From the NCBI GenBank assembly GCA_028023455.1, contig JAQFVV010000001.1:26958426-27022425 (forward strand): a stretch of DNA of 64,000 nt, read 5' to 3'. The notes below the pieces were generated by a model. That model did not search any database. It saw nothing but the letters and a program-made list of their open reading frames with translations, and had not been told where the DNA came from. Positions 1 to 55,880 of this stretch are shown piece after piece; within the stretch, counting starts at the first letter, position 1, and every line of letters starts with the position of its first letter. A program made the position numbers and the translations under genes. The stretch is from Epiperipatus broadwayi (Eukaryota > Onychophora > Udeonychophora > Euonychophora > Peripatidae).

Positions 1-658
1 ATTAACACATATATACAAAACACTATGTTCTGTAATATTTGTCAGTCCAATTTGAGCCATAAGTTAGCCTGATCATATCCAACTCAAAGTATGTGTTATA
101 TATTTGAGACCTTTGATTCTTTTACAATATATAGGGTTTTTAGTATAAATATATTACAGAAACAACATAATGGAGTAGTTTTCTTTTCCTTTACTCAATG
201 CTATAGATATGTAAAATAATCATTACAAACATTCAATTTTTATTTATTTCTTTATGGAGCAGATCAAATATCATTTATGAATAAACTCAGTTGTTGCTAT
301 TATATAAACCATGCAAAAAATAGAAAAATCTGAAATGTTATGTTCTATTTATTAAAAAATGTCTTTATGATTCTAATTAAAATTAAATATCTATTACAAG
401 TAAAAATATTCCATATATAATTATCATATATATATATATATTGTAATGGATGCATAAATATACATGTTACATAAAATATTTAAAAGTATATTAAGAATAT
501 TCAAAGAAAAAAAAGCATATTATTTTTCTTTTAATCTCAATTTAATAAATAAAAGATAAAATAGAAGAGGGAAAAATATAATTAAAGTATAATGTAGTCT
601 AGGAATTTTAATTAGGTTTACTATTTGAAAGAGCAGCATATAATTTTTTTAAACTAAA
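1..658. other. AT-rich stretch, no gene seen
   Basis: Poly-A/T runs and a short (TA)n at about 425-440. I see no exon of the minus-strand gene here and no repeat shared with the rest of the window. Confidence 0.6.
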
Positions 659-799
659 AGTACAAATTCCAAGTCAAGCGTTGTTAGCCGAGAGGTCATC
701 GCATCCGCCTTGCAAGCAAGTAGTTGGTTGCAGACGGGTGTGGGTTCGCGTCCCGGCAGATGCTATGACATATAGAAAAAAAAAAAGTACAAATTCCAA
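659..799 (+). mobile_element. tRNA-derived SINE, copy 1 (with TSD)
   Basis: Sense copy of the window's main SINE family. A box TAGCCGAGAGG at 685-695, B box GGTTCGCGTCC at 743-753, a short tail ending GCTATGACAT and an A-run. The body (673-785) is flanked by a perfect 14-bp duplication AGTACAAATTCCAA at 659-672 and 786-799. This is the mark of LINE-machinery retroposition. The body is barely longer than its tRNA head. The Pol III promoter boxes are close to consensus. Confidence 0.9.
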
Positions 800-2726
800 A
801 ATGATAGGAGGTATAATAATGGAAATATATAAAAAAACTAATTATGTAAAAGCAGCTTAAGGATTATAAAGTAACTTGATGAAATAATTTAAATTAAAAA
901 ATTAATTGTAAAGAAAAAAAAAGAACAAGAGAAATGTAATATAAATGATTGTACAAAATTATTATGAAAACTATTTAGTTAGAGAAAATTATAATCTAAT
1001 CAAAGATCAAAATAATTTTGTAAATTGTCTAATCAGGAAGGGATTATGCTTTACTGGAAATCAGTATTATTTCCAACTGATTATATGATCAATACTTTAA
1101 TCAATGTTGTAATTAAATAAATAGATATTAAAAGAGATTAATTAATTAGAAGAAATTGAACAGCTAATTAATGACATGGGTGAGCTCAGACAATGATTTT
1201 TTCAAGGATATAAAGTCTACTAAATTTCCATTATATTCAGTTCTGCTGCTGTTCATTTTACTATTAGAATTATTCTGCTATTCTTTTGATTCTGATACCA
1301 CTTAATTTGATTTGACTGCAGATAGTTATACTAATTTTGCTGATTCCTTTATCAAGAATGACCAGTTCATACTTCAACAATGTATAACTATTTATATAGA
1401 CACCCTATTATTATCATGCAGTGCTAAACTCACAATAGAGTATTCATTGAGTTTTCACTACTCAGGTTCTGTGCATTTGACTTGCCTGAAATGTGTCAAA
1501 TATTCTTGACTTGCCATTTCTGAGACATTTATACATCATTATGGATGAATATGACCATGCAGATATGCTGCTCTGGAAGGAAGAAATGACAAGCAGTTAA
1601 AAGAAAACAGAAAATATGTTTAAGAATGCCAGGCATGAATTCTATAAACTTTCAAGAAGATAAGGGTGATTACTCCAGAAAAAACTATAACAAAACTAGG
1701 TGAATATAAAAAATAATTCAAATGATAAAAGGAAAGATTTCATTCTCTTTATAAACTTTTGTAAATTTAAAAATAATTGAATTCTTACTACCTATTTTAA
1801 AGTGAGCTTATCTATACTTAACAATTTTGTAATTTTTGTTTTTATTATTGTTATAATGTTTTTTTAAAAAATAAATTTGTTGTTTTAAGAAGTTAGTTTG
1901 GTTTAATTCTCTCTCTATATCTCACCATATAATAAATACTTAATATAAAAGTTTGTCAATTGTACTGTTTCTGTTTAAATATTCATTGTCTGATAGCCTA
2001 AGATAAATAAGTTTTTTGTTCAATAGGGTCTGCCATAAAATCAAGTGCTTGAGGTATTTTATATCTTCTTATATGGGTATGACAGTTAAATTGGCTGGAT
2101 GACATCTGGGGGTTTCCCCCCAGTATAAATAAAATAATCCACAAAAGAGGTATTTTGCTTCTTTCAGTTATGGAGCAAGTGCAACAGTCTTGAAAGGTCA
2201 CCATGGTTTGTATATTTACATACAATCTCAGGCTGATCATTGGTATGATTAACCTTTTATCTGATGAATTTTCTTAATGGCCAGATTGAATAAAAATTTG
2301 AGTGATTTGATTTCTTAAATACAGATCTAACCAGTTTCTTTTCTGAAATATATTAGTGTATCAGAATTGTTTTAATTTAGCTTCTAAAAATTAAATTATT
2401 TTACATTCAAATTGGTTAAATGTAATGAAAAATTTAAAATAATGTTTATAAGTGAAGAAAAATACATGAAAAATAGCCTGCAGTTAAAACAAATATATTT
2501 CAACCAATCATTACATAAAAACACCAATGATTGCTTGTGTCTTAGAAATTATGATAGCTGATTATTCACTTTTGTTGCCTGTTCTTCATCTAAAATTAAA
2601 TACTCTAAATAAAAATCTAAATCTAGCCACATTATTAGTCAATATAGTGTAAAAAGTAATTATAAAATCCATAAATATTTATGAAAAATAATTGCATTTT
2701 AGCTATTCCCGAATGTCATTGATATG
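800..2726. other. no gene seen; short ORFs judged chance or decayed repeat
   Basis: Plus-strand 1312-1509 and minus-strand 1998-2240 are open, but neither shows a recognisable domain or splice context. The part at 1150-1650 is less AT-rich than its flanks and could be an old transposon fragment. Confidence 0.4.
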
Positions 2727-3100
2727 CAAATAGTGGTCAAGTGCTATTCACTTTCCCTTGATTATTTTTTTTTTTGTAAAATATAAAAATTTTTAAATCA
2801 AAGTTTATATTTAAGTAAATTAATGTAAAAACTTGATTATGAATGTAAAAAATTATTAGAAATATATTTATTTATATTTAAAATCTACTATGAAAGCAAT
2901 AGCAGTCAACATTATTTACTTGTCTTGAATAGCAGTCCAGTGCTATTCACTTTTTCTTGATTATTCTTCTAGTAAAATTTAAAAATTTTCAAATCAAACT
3001 TTATATTTAGGTAAATTAATATAAAAACTTAATTATGAATGCAAAAAATTATGATAAATATATTTATTTATGTTCAAAATCTATTATGAAAGCATAAAAC
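2727..3100. repeat. tandem duplication of a ~200-bp unit
   Basis: 2727-2900 and 2928-3100 are diverged direct copies. Both begin near GTGCTATTCACTTT and run through AAATTAAT(G/A)TAAAAACTT to AATCTA(C/T)TATGAAAGCA. Non-coding. Confidence 0.75.
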
Positions 3101-5414
3101 ATTTTGGTTTGATTTCTGACTTTGACAGTTAGAAATACCTAGAGAACAATAGCCAAAGTGTGCTTTGCAGCACTTTGTAAGGAAAAAAAGTTGGGACTAT
3201 ATACAATAGTCCACAATCAAAAATCAATTTTTTGTGAAAAATACTGCCAATAGTGGATTTTTTAAAATTAAAATTTAAATTCAATAAAACTATGAATTTA
3301 CAATAAAATAAGCATAAAATAATGAAAATGCGACCAAAAAATGGCCAATAGATGGCACAAAATTTTTCTAATTTCCGGTTCAAAGTACTGAAAAAATATA
3401 ATCACCCTCAGATACACTTTCACCAAAAAAATCACCCCCAATGTCTAAAAGTTTGACCATCCCTAGTATATAATATACTAGCAAAATGAATATTAGTTTT
3501 CTATCCTTAATATGAAAGTGAAACCAATAAGATACACAATTATTAGCCTAGAAATAGAACTTAACTAAACAAGAAAGTAGGCTTAGAGTTTCAGATTATT
3601 AGCTTGGATAATATAAAAGTATGAAAATTGGGGTTAGATTGTGAGTGTAATTCTGCTCATTCATGAAGAAACCAATAGATAGGAACTAGTTAAGATGTGG
3701 CATGGTACTACAATCTAATGCATTTTTTATACAAACATATAGTAAATAGAATGTATTACAACTTTTAACAGCAGGTAATAAGATCTATAAAACAGGATAA
3801 AACATGTTTTAATAATAATTTCAGTGTTTGGATATAATTAACATTTTATTGATCCTCAGTAATTACATTATAGGAAATGCAAAGTTTATATTTCTATGAT
3901 TATTATCTTATTGCTTTATTGTGATGACTCCTGGTGTATAAATTATTTTAAGATGTATAGTTACTGACAGATTGTAGAATGCTTATTTATTTGTTAATGC
4001 CATGTCTTAAGGGTCTCTAAAGATCAGTTGGGGAGCCAAATAAATAAGTATATATATTTCAAAATTAAAAATGTAATAAGATTTATTTAATAACAAATAA
4101 TAATGTAGTAAAAACAACATAAAAAGATAACAGTCCATTAATATTCACATGCTACATTTTCCTCAGGTGAAAATAGTCTTTTTTCACACCAGAAAATATT
4201 ATGTTTTCAAATAAAATATCTCTTGAAACACAAATGAGCATATATAACTTCATGTATGAAATAAATCTATTAAGGTTCATAATGTTAGTGCTTAAATTGG
4301 CACACACAATTTATATGTTATATATTGACCATTTCTGTTTCCAACTTGTCTCTTGCAGTTTGGTTAAGCTTTAGTTAGTTATTCTTCACTGGTGATAATC
4401 TTTTCAATACACAAGCAACTAACTGTTTCTTGCTTGCCACTCTTCCATTTTAGACTTAATCACTGCTAGTCAGTCTGTCTATTAATCTACCATTAATCAT
4501 TTTTTACTGCTGATCTGTTATCACTTCAAATTCAAGCTAACTTTTATCTATTCTAACCACTTTAGCTGCTTCCTCCCTCTTCTTCATTTACAGGAGGATA
4601 AATATATATATATATATACAATCTAATTTGTATGGAACTAGCTTTAATTGCAAGGAAATCAAGTCATGCTTCATGTGACTTAATTTAATAAGCTTGTATT
4701 ACAGATGTTATATAATGAGTGTGAATTTTTGGAAAAGCTTGTTAAGAGCTCATTCTCATTATATAACATATATAACAACTAGTTTTATTTATATACAAAT
4801 TATATTCTAATTTAATCTATAATTTTAGAATGATTTCTCAAGGAAATATCTGGAGTAAATTTTACAATAAAGAGAATGTTATTATATTAAAGTAAAGAAA
4901 TCCATGCTTATTTACAAAAATAAATAATCTTTTATTTACATATACAGTTTTATACATGCAACATTTAAGTTAACAATAAATATTGGAAGGTTACTTATCA
5001 GTTACAATGTACTGCTAATCATAGTCAAAGAAGAAGGAATAAATTACAAATCACTGCTTGTTCTGTAGTATAGTGGTGATTATTATAGAATGCTAAATAA
5101 ATAATTTAATAATTAAATGAAAAATCAAAGAAACCAGATGATATGGAGCTATAAAATCACCAATCCTCAGATTAACTGGTTTTTAGCTTTTTTCTTTATG
5201 AGTAAAAATTGGATTCAAAATTTGAACTCATATACTTATGCATTTACTAGACTCATTTGCATAACTTATAGATTTGACACTAGGTTAGTTTCAATATATT
5301 TACGAGACCTCAGTTCTACAATCACTTACAATAGTTAGTTGTAGATTAGTATGAAGATAATTGTTATTGGTAGTTCCATGTGATGTTATTGATATTCACA
5401 TTCTAACTAAGGAT
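3101..5414. other. no gene seen; weak repeat fragments
   Basis: 3560-3690 resembles part of the 366-bp repeat at 5.4-6.0 kb (shared TTTCAGATTATTAGCTTG-like stretch). 4340-4590 is a pyrimidine-rich block of unknown origin. A (TA)n lies near 4605-4618. The minus-strand ORF at 3129-3383 shows no domain. Confidence 0.45.
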
Positions 5415-6010
5415 AGGAAGGTACACAGTTGTTAAAAAATTAAGACCTCTAAATATATATTGATCTGGTATCAGATCTATATAGCTATGTAAGTAACCTA
5501 GTCTGTTTTTAAATTTCAAATTGTTAGCTTGAATAATATAAAGTCATTAAGAAATAAGTGTTAAATGCACTTTTGTTTTTTCTAGTCTTCATTAGTGATG
5601 GAAAAAATCAGAAACTCATTAATCTGGAGATGGAAATTTTATAGTATTATATTATCTGAAGTACATTGATTATTCAAGCTTGCAGCAGGTGGTTTTAAAG
5701 TATAGTGAAGATAATTTCTATTAGAACATGTGAGGGGTAATGTGATGTTTATATTGCTATTAAACTTACTAAAATAGGATTGAAAAGGTCTATAGTTGTT
5801 TCAGAATTCAGCTCTCAATAGAGACTGATCTAACATCAGATCTACATAACTATGCAGGTGAGTTAGCCTGCACTTGAAAACCTAGGGGGGGTCAAATTTC
5901 AGATTATTAATTTGAATATTATAAAGGAGTAAAGATCACTCATGAAGATAAAAGTCAGAAACTGATTAGTTTGGAGATGGAGATTTTATAGCACTACTCA
6001 AGCTTTTATA
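5415..6010. repeat. two tandem diverged copies of a ~366-bp repeat
   Basis: TGATCTGGTATCAGATCTA at 5461 recurs as TGATCTAACATCAGATCTA at 5827. CAGAAACTCATTAATCTGG at 5609 recurs as CAGAAACTGATTAGTTTGG at 5955. Order and orientation are kept, so this is a direct tandem pair. A third partial copy is at 3.56-3.69 kb. Confidence 0.7.
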
Positions 6011-6537
6011 ATAGATCAGTCTAGTTAGAATAAAGGTTCTTAAAATTAGTTTCTTTTAAACAGTTTTTTATTGTTATATGTTTGTTCTTCTTTATTGTTA
6101 TATTGTTATAAATAAAGTTTAATAATTATTGAGAATCAAATAGTTCTCATCTATTATCTACATAACATATCACATAAATATTTTTATAGCATTTATAATA
6201 AAAGTATATATCTATAATTTAAAGCATTAACATTTCTTTTATTCAGCTAATAATTGAATCAAAAATCGCTAGATATTATTCTATTTGCTATTTTTTTAAA
6301 AAATAAACAAACAAACAATGAAACTCAAAGCTTTATATCAAAAAAAACTTTTTCATGGAATGTATTTTAATACTTAAAATAATTTTTAAAAGCTCATTAT
6401 AATTTAAATATAATTTGATAATATAATAAAAATTAAAAATCGAAAATACTAACATTAAAAACAAACAAAGAATATAATGTTGCAATTACTTTTCAAAGCA
6501 ATAAACAAAAAACATTTAAATTAAAACAAAACTAAAA
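6011..6537. other. intron sequence left of exon G, nothing further seen
   Basis: Beginning of the intron downstream of exon G (donor GTAAGTC at 6544-6538). Only AT-rich sequence. Confidence 0.5.
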
Positions 6538-6544
6538 GACTTAC

Positions 6545-49524
<42,980 letters not shown>

Positions 49525-49696
49525 CTGTAAAAAAAAAAAAAGCAATAAATAAAAAGTAATATATATTTAAAATATACATAAAGTTTAATTATATTTTTAA
49601 TACTATTAAAACTATCATATAATAGATGATAATTAACAACTAAATAACAGTAGTAAAAAGTATAAATGTAAAATAAATTACAAAAAGAAATAGTAT

Positions 49697-49797
49697 CAAG
49701 AACTTTGGTGTAACAATATGAGCACTGAAGAAACATATTTAGGGTTTTCCAGATTCCAGAGACCTTCATCTCTTTTTTCTAACCAACTCTGTAAATG
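49697..49797 (-). CDS. possible additional exon upstream of exon A
   Basis: After a TTTCTAG acceptor-like site at 49798, the minus strand reads HLQSWLEKRDEGLWNLENPK and stays open for 33 codons. The composition is unlike the surrounding AT-rich noise. The best phase-0 donor for exon A (TAT|GTTTCT) is weak, and AAG|GTCTCT gives the wrong phase. It may be a true 5' exon, an alternative last exon, or a chance or repeat-derived reading frame. Confidence 0.3.
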
Positions 49798-50864
49798 CTA
49801 GAAATGAGTAATTCATATTCATGAAACTCACTGTGGTACCTTTTGTAAAATATTCAATATTATTTAATAAATTTAGTTATAGTGATACAAAATAAAAATG
49901 GATAAAAGAAAATGTAAATTAAACTAGGTTAAGAAATAAAAGTCTTGAATAGAGATAAAGAAATAGATGTATATAAACCCTGTAGATCTTAAAAGTAGAT
50001 TATAGGAAAAATAAATTCCCAAAATAAATGAGTAGTTAGTATGCAAAATCTAGGAAGATAAGAAAATGTCATTGTACAATAATTATTGATTTACAGGAAG
50101 ATAATGAAATTCTAATTTTAATAATTGTTAAATTGATCAAACAGAACTAAAATAAAATTAAGTACTCTAGAAAAGAAGAGGAGTGAAAAGGAAAAAAGGA
50201 AAACAAAAGATGGGTGGTGTATAAATATCTAGAGGAAAAGGTCTATGTGTCTTTTGGCTACTGCCTGTGGGATGAGTCCACAAATGTCATCACAGTGGAG
50301 ATCACCATCAGTGCACTGCATTCCCAGGATCTTGGCTCCTGTAAATGATCAAGCCAATTAGGACTTTAGCAGACCACTCCAGTCTTATTATTATTTATGA
50401 ATCACCTCAAGTCCTGCTGATCATAGTCTATATAGTATATATAAAGTATACTGTTCATTTAGTCAGTGTATAAACATTCTATTTAATTGTTTATTCATTA
50501 TTTAATCTGATAAGTTACATTAACATAAGTTGGAACTCTATATGCATATGGAAGATTTAATTATTTAACTGTTTTAATTGCTAATAAATTGTTTAATACA
50601 TAATACATACATTGTTGTCTATTAACTCAATGGTGTATACATTTGTTGGTCACCTAGTCATGGTCAAAGACACTGCAAATTAGTGGCACAGTTGTTTGAA
50701 CTTAATGAAAAAAGTAGAAAGTGAAAATTATTAGTAAGTTTGTGGCAGTCAGATGGAAGTTAATAGTGGGCCAGTTAACAGTTGTCAGTAAAATGAATTC
50801 ATTCGGTTAAAATAGCATAATGGAATTTGAGATTAGTAACACAACTGAATGACCATTACATATA
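49798..50864. other. upstream of exon A, no gene seen
   Basis: 50.22-50.45 kb is a more mixed-composition block (GCCTGTGGGATGAGTCCACA) of unknown nature. I could not identify an LTR for the Gypsy element here. Confidence 0.4.
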
Positions 50865-51406
50865 ATGCAGATAAGGATTATTTTTATATTAAATGGTATT
50901 GAAGATAATAAATGGAAAATAGTGGTACTTATGTGTTTTGCTCGCAAAAAAATAATAGAGATCATAAGTAGATTATTTGAGATATCCATAATAGAGAATG
51001 TAAAGTATGAGGAATTAATAAAGATATTAAGTGATCATTTTAGCCTTCATCCATCTTGTCACAGCTCACTTAACCTTGTAAAATAAAAAGCAGTTTAATG
51101 GCGGGTGTAAGGGAACTGGCAAAAGATGGTGGTAATGGGGGTTTTGTTGAGGAAATACTCATGGATCGCTTATTGTGGAGGATATCTGATAATAGGCTCA
51201 GACAACAATTAATAACAGAGCCTGATATCACCTATAAAATGGTCATTAAGAAAGGCATAGTGTGTGAATTAATTCTTGAACAAGCTCAGGTTTTTAGAAC
51301 TAAAATGGATGGAAATGCTAAAACGGCATTGCTAAAGAAAGAAAAAGTGAGTACTAGATTGTTGAAAACTTATCATAGCAGGAATTCTACACTAACATGT
51401 TTTTGA
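50865..51406 (+). pseudogene. Gypsy gag-like remnant
   Basis: Two open pieces: 50865-51086 ends with NVKYEELIKILSDHFS, and 51098-51406 contains FVEEILMDRLLWRISDNRLR, typical of the invertebrate Gypsy gag region before the zinc knuckles. Just after it TGTTTT-TGA-TGTGGA (Cys-Phe-stop-Cys-Gly) and later CFKW and DHLVHMC are remnants of CCHC knuckles. Broken by at least three stops. Confidence 0.75.
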
Positions 51407-52120
51407 TGTGGAATGAGGATTCACATGGCAAAATAACGCAGGTGGCTCAAAAAACATGTTTTAAATGGTAAAAAGATCACTTGGTGCATATGTGTAACCA
51501 GGAAGGTAATAGTAAAAGCAAAAATAAATTATCAATACAAGAAAATAAGGAAAGTACTTGGTTAAAAACATGGACATCCAAGGTTTAAATCCATTTATGA
51601 TTAAGTAAGCACTTTATAAAAAAGAATGTCAATGGAAATGGATAGTGGGTAAGGTATGTTCCTAATGTCACTAACAGAGTGGATGTCACTGTCATCAGTG
51701 AACGCAGAAAGTGAATCAGAGAAAACTAACATTAGAGCACATGATGTAAATGGACATGCTCTAAGACTTATATAACAGTGCCTATCAACCAATATGGGAA
51801 AAAAGTTTGTACCTCTGCTCTGTACATTGTAAAGGGAAAGATTAGCCCTATAGTCAAGAGGGAATAGTTATACAAACTAGAAATACAAATCAATATTATA
51901 AAAAAAATTATCTTGAACAGGAAACAATGTAAAAATACCCAATTCTGTTTAATGAGGAGTTGGGATTAATTACTATGACCTGAATGATATAGAGTTAGTG
52001 AGAAATATGTGACCAGACATGTGTAAATCTGGTAAAATCCCATTCACTCAAAAAGAAAAAGACACTAAAAAATTAAACTCTTTGGTCACTAAGGGTGTAT
52101 TAACACCAATTAATTGAGCC

Positions 52121-52500
52121 ATGTCTTTAGTAATAATAACTAAGCCAAATGGTGAAATTAGATTATGTGGCAATTACAGACTAACTGTAAACAAATATCT
52201 AAACAAGGAAGCATACGCTGTTTCAAATGTGAGGAAAGTACTGGCCAGTCTTCAAAATGTTTCACATTTCATGAAAATGGATTTAAACTCTGCATTCCAC
52301 CAGATATGGGTGATGGATAAATCAGCTGAACTATTAGACATGGCAATGCTGATGGGGTTATTTAAATGTAACTGTTTATCATTTGGCAAATCAACAGCCT
52401 CTAACATTTTCAGGCAAACATTAAAGCATTTCTATAGAATCTAGAAGGGGTTACCCCCTACTTTGATTATATACTTATCATGGAAAACTCAGAGGAGATG
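52121..52500 (+). pseudogene. Gypsy reverse transcriptase remnant
   Basis: PNGEIRLCGNYRLTVNKYL, then MKMDLNSAFHQIWVMD and FGKSTASNIFRQTL are the usual consecutive RT blocks. The catalytic box has changed to YFDY where the family has YLDD, so the second catalytic Asp is lost. A stop at 52442 separates it from the rest. Confidence 0.85.
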
Positions 52501-52725
52501 CTGTGGAAAGGTTGTTCACAGTATGTGAGAAATTAATTGGAGTGAAACTAAATGCCCAAACAAGCATATGACATGCAAAACGTGACAAAGCCTACAAATG
52601 TTAAACAATTACAGGCATATTTGGGATGATGCATTTTTGAGCTCTTTTTGATGAATAAAGCATATGTAGAAAAATTATTGTCTGACTTATTAAGAAAAGA
52701 TCAAAAGTGATAATGGTTAAAATTC

Positions 52726-53200
52726 ATGATGAAGCATTCAGCAAACAAATTATTAGTATACTTTAATAGTAATTTGGAAGTACAGTTAGCTACTGATGCT
52801 TCAGAATGGGGTGTAGGGATGGTCCTCTCTTATTCATGTTACAAGGGGGATTCCCTATTGCCTACACATCACATATACTCTCAAGAACAGAAAGAAACAT
52901 ACTTTCAAGAACAGAGAGAAACTACAGATAGATTGATAAAGAAGTTTTAGCTATTATTTTCTCTCTGAAAAAATTTCATCAATATATTTTCGGCAGACTA
53001 TAAGCCACTACTAGGGATACTGGGCCATGATGAATTAGCCCTTGAACATTTAAGCCCACACATAATACATTGGAGAAATATTTTGTTATCTTATGACTAC
53101 AAATTAGAATATAAGAAAAGCAAAGAGATCCCCCATGCTGACACAGACATAAATTATATTGTCATGTTGGAATCAGAATTATTTAATAGTAAAAGAGTAG
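52726..53200 (+). pseudogene. Gypsy RNase H remnant
   Basis: LATDASEWGVGMVLSYS keeps the first catalytic Asp context (A-x-DAS-x-x-G-x-G). LKKFHQYIFGR follows in another frame after a stop. A small internal duplication (SQEQKETYFQEQRET) is visible. Confidence 0.8.
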
Positions 53201-53439
53201 CTAGTTGAACAAAAGTTGATGAAGAGTATTAACTGCTTATTGGATGGATTAAAGAGTGTCAACTGCTTATTGGCTGGATTAAAAATGTCTGGCCTGTCTC
53301 AAAGCCTCACTATGTTAACCCAGGATTTTGGATAAACTGTAACAAATTGTTTATTTGTAAAGGTTGTATTTAATGGGTGATCAAGTAGTAATACAAACTG
53401 AAAGGAGATGGCAAGTTTTAAAGCTACTCCATAAAGTCA

Positions 53440-54125
53440 TCCTGGAATTGTATAGGCCAAGAAGCTGTCTGGTGGCCAAATATGCATTAGAGATCGAGCA
53501 TTAACATTAAAAAATGCATGGCATGTCAACCAGAAATGAATATGAAAGCAAAAGCATAAACCCTAGAGTACACAGATCCAATTAATGGAAAAATACTACT
53601 TATATTTATAGATACATACTCCAAATGGGTGAAGTGTTATATAGTAATGAATACAGTGCAAAAGAAACAATAGAACCTTGTGTTTTCTTATCATGGTTTA
53701 TCAGAAATCCTCATGTCCAATAATGACACTGGATTCACCACACAAGAAATGGAACACTATTTTGCTAATAATGTCATTAAACATATATGTACACCCCCAT
53801 ATCACCCAGAGTCGAATGGCCTGGTGCCCTGAGGAAATTAAAAAATGAAACTATGCAGCAAGCAATATGTAATGCCATGGTAAATCAACATGCTACATTA
53901 TTGATGGCTACAGGAAAACCACCAGCAAAATTGTTGATGGGAAGGAAATTGCAGATTAAGTTGTCCCTACTATTTCCAAATATGGCCGATAAAGTAGAAA
54001 GCAACGAAAGTGAAAATACATATGTAATAGGTAATAGAGTTTGGGTTTGGGGACATGATCAGGAAGAAATCAGGTTATGGGTTAATCACAAAATTGTTAT
54101 AAAAATAGTAACCATACAAATATAG
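53440..54125 (+). pseudogene. Gypsy integrase remnant
   Basis: A decayed zinc-binding part (KCMACQPEMNM-like, about 53515) is followed by the DDE core: LLIFIDTYSKWVKCY (first Asp), SNNDTGFT (second acidic site, normally S-DNG/DNGT), and PYHPESNGL (before the Glu). The open frame 53787-54125 covers the end of the core and the ATGKPPAKLLMGRK segment typical of this group, plus a GNRVWVW-like C-terminal beta domain. Confidence 0.85.
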
Positions 54126-54270
54126 GATGGGATCACATACAGGAGACATGTAAATCATATCCACAGATGAATCAAGGAAGACTTTCAAATTTCTGTGCAT
54201 ACCAAAAGACAAGACGTAAGAAAAGCAAGAAATAACCCAACCAACACCACATGAAATAGTGATCAAAGAT

Positions 54271-55336
54271 AAACAAAAATCAGAGACAAGTGATATTGAA
54301 TCTGAGATTGAACATCAACAACTCAGAAACCAAGTGTAGTAACAACTAGGTCACCTAGACTCAGCCAACAGATATGGATGCAGCTAAATTCAAAGAATAC
54401 ATGTAAACCCAGGCAAATTATATATGTGTGCATGAATAAATACTAATATTTGCTTAAATATTATTTGATTGATTCTCTCTCTCTTGTCATTACATCACCA
54501 TTGATTTGAAGATATAAATATTTATGTATGTTAAGTTAAATGTGTTGGACCCCCTGATTAAGAGTAGGAACTAGTTTGGGATATTTCAAGCACTGGATTG
54601 GTGTGCCTATCATTCAAATATGCCATCTAAATAACATGACTGGCATCTGAGTTTGATTCTCAAAACAAATAAAATGCTTCACATGGCAGGTTTTTGTTCC
54701 AGCAACCGAGGTGGGCTATGGTCAGAAAATGTGGTCATAGTTATGCTTTGTTTAGCTTTGATCTGTTCTTGGGCACTGTTGATGGTTAGGCTATCAATAG
54801 TATTCTCCCCTCTGCTTGAAGTGCCAGTCCATTCCCATAGTATTAAAGATATAAAATAATAACTACCAAGAAAGTTATGTATTAAGTGTGATAATAAGCT
54901 TATTAAAGCAAATGTTAAAACTTAGTTAAAGTCAAAAGATATAAAATGTGAGGTATTAAACTTTTAAAGTTTAGATATTAAAGAATATTAAGTATAGCAA
55001 ATAAATAATAAATAAATAAAGTTAATCATGATAAAATATGTATTAAAAATAGTCAATGAACAAGTAATTTTGGAGGGATACGGTACAATATAGAATTTAA
55101 TTTTCCTAATTATTTATGCATAATCCATATTTCTATATTCCTTCTAAAATATCATTATATGTACATATACTTTACTGCTGTCTTTTATATTACATTATAC
55201 TTATTGTAACATTTTGTAATACGCAATTTTATTTCCCAATCTATAATCTAACAAGGATTTTTCACTAAGAAATTCTTTAATATAAATAATCTAGAAAACT
55301 TTTTTTTAATAACACTGGATCAAATTGTAATTCTGA
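54271..55336. other. no gene seen; possible tRNA-like scrap
   Basis: 54.58-54.67 kb ends with ATCTGAGTTTGATTCTCAAA, a B-box-like sequence. An A box is not clear. The plus-strand frame 54653-54859 is judged chance. The 3' LTR of the Gypsy element should lie here but could not be recognised. Confidence 0.4.
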
Positions 55337-55880
55337 TACAAAAGTATTCGTCCTTCACACAAACACCATACTTTAATATCATGTTAAATACTAGTAAACT
55401 CTTGATCCAAGACACAAGATAAAGACTTTTGAAAAGATAATAATGGCTGTCTTATCTTTTGTACCTACATTCATTTTACTTACATTTCTATTTTATTACA
55501 TATTATCACTTGTGAAATCTTGAAATTTACTATGTGTTAATATTAGAAAATGTTATACTTTAATGTATATAATCTAGAAATTTTTTACTAGTGCAGTGTT
55601 TAGCTATCATTAGGTACAAAAGATATGATAGCTGTTTTTATCTTTTCAAAAGCCATGACTTGGTTCAAGAGTTTACTAATATTTAACATTGCTAATTGAA
55701 TATTAAAGTAAGACACTTTTTTTTTCGTGTGTCAAAACATCGGCCAGGAAGTGAACCCACAAATCCAGGACAACTGCTTGTAAGGCTGCTCTACTGACTT
55801 CTCGGCCACCAATGCTTGACAAAAGTAAGACACTTAAGTGAAGAAGGTGATTATCTTTGTATCAGAACTAAGTAATACTT
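55337..55880. mobile_element. palindromic element P5, right arm split by a SINE
   Basis: Left arm about 55337-55485 (TTCTGATACAAAAG, CATACTTTAATATCATGTTAA, TAGTAAACTCTTGATCCAAG, TTATCTTTTGTACC) is mirrored by about 55610-55880 on the right. The SINE (55719-55821) and its TSD interrupt the right arm. Arms are about 145 bp and about 75-80% matched by eye. Flanking TSD unclear. No ORF. Confidence 0.75.
55705..55835 (-). mobile_element. tRNA-derived SINE, copy 5 (with TSD), nested in palindrome
   Basis: Body 55719-55821, T-run on the left. The minus strand reads GTCAAGCATTGGTGGCCGAG (A box), then GTGGGTTCACTTCCTGG (B box). Perfect 14-bp duplication AAAGTAAGACACTT (55705-55718 and 55822-55835). 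Confidence 0.92.

Larger units (their letters stand above)
50865..54270 (+). mobile_element. Ty3/Gypsy LTR-retrotransposon, decayed
   Basis: Gag-pol order is visible on the plus strand: gag-like 50865-51406, CCHC-like zinc knuckles about 51396-51530, reverse transcriptase 52121-52500, RNase H 52726-53000, integrase about 53440-54125. Stops and frame shifts separate all parts, so it is inactive. No matching LTR pair was found at either side, so the ends are approximate and the LTRs may be lost or too diverged. It lies upstream of exon A, on the strand opposite to the HECTD2-like gene. Confidence 0.85.

Noticed and set aside
1998-2240. Possible further exon of the HECTD2-like gene left of exon G
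   Set aside because: The peptide does not resemble the expected linker or HECT domain, and no acceptor in the required phase is present.
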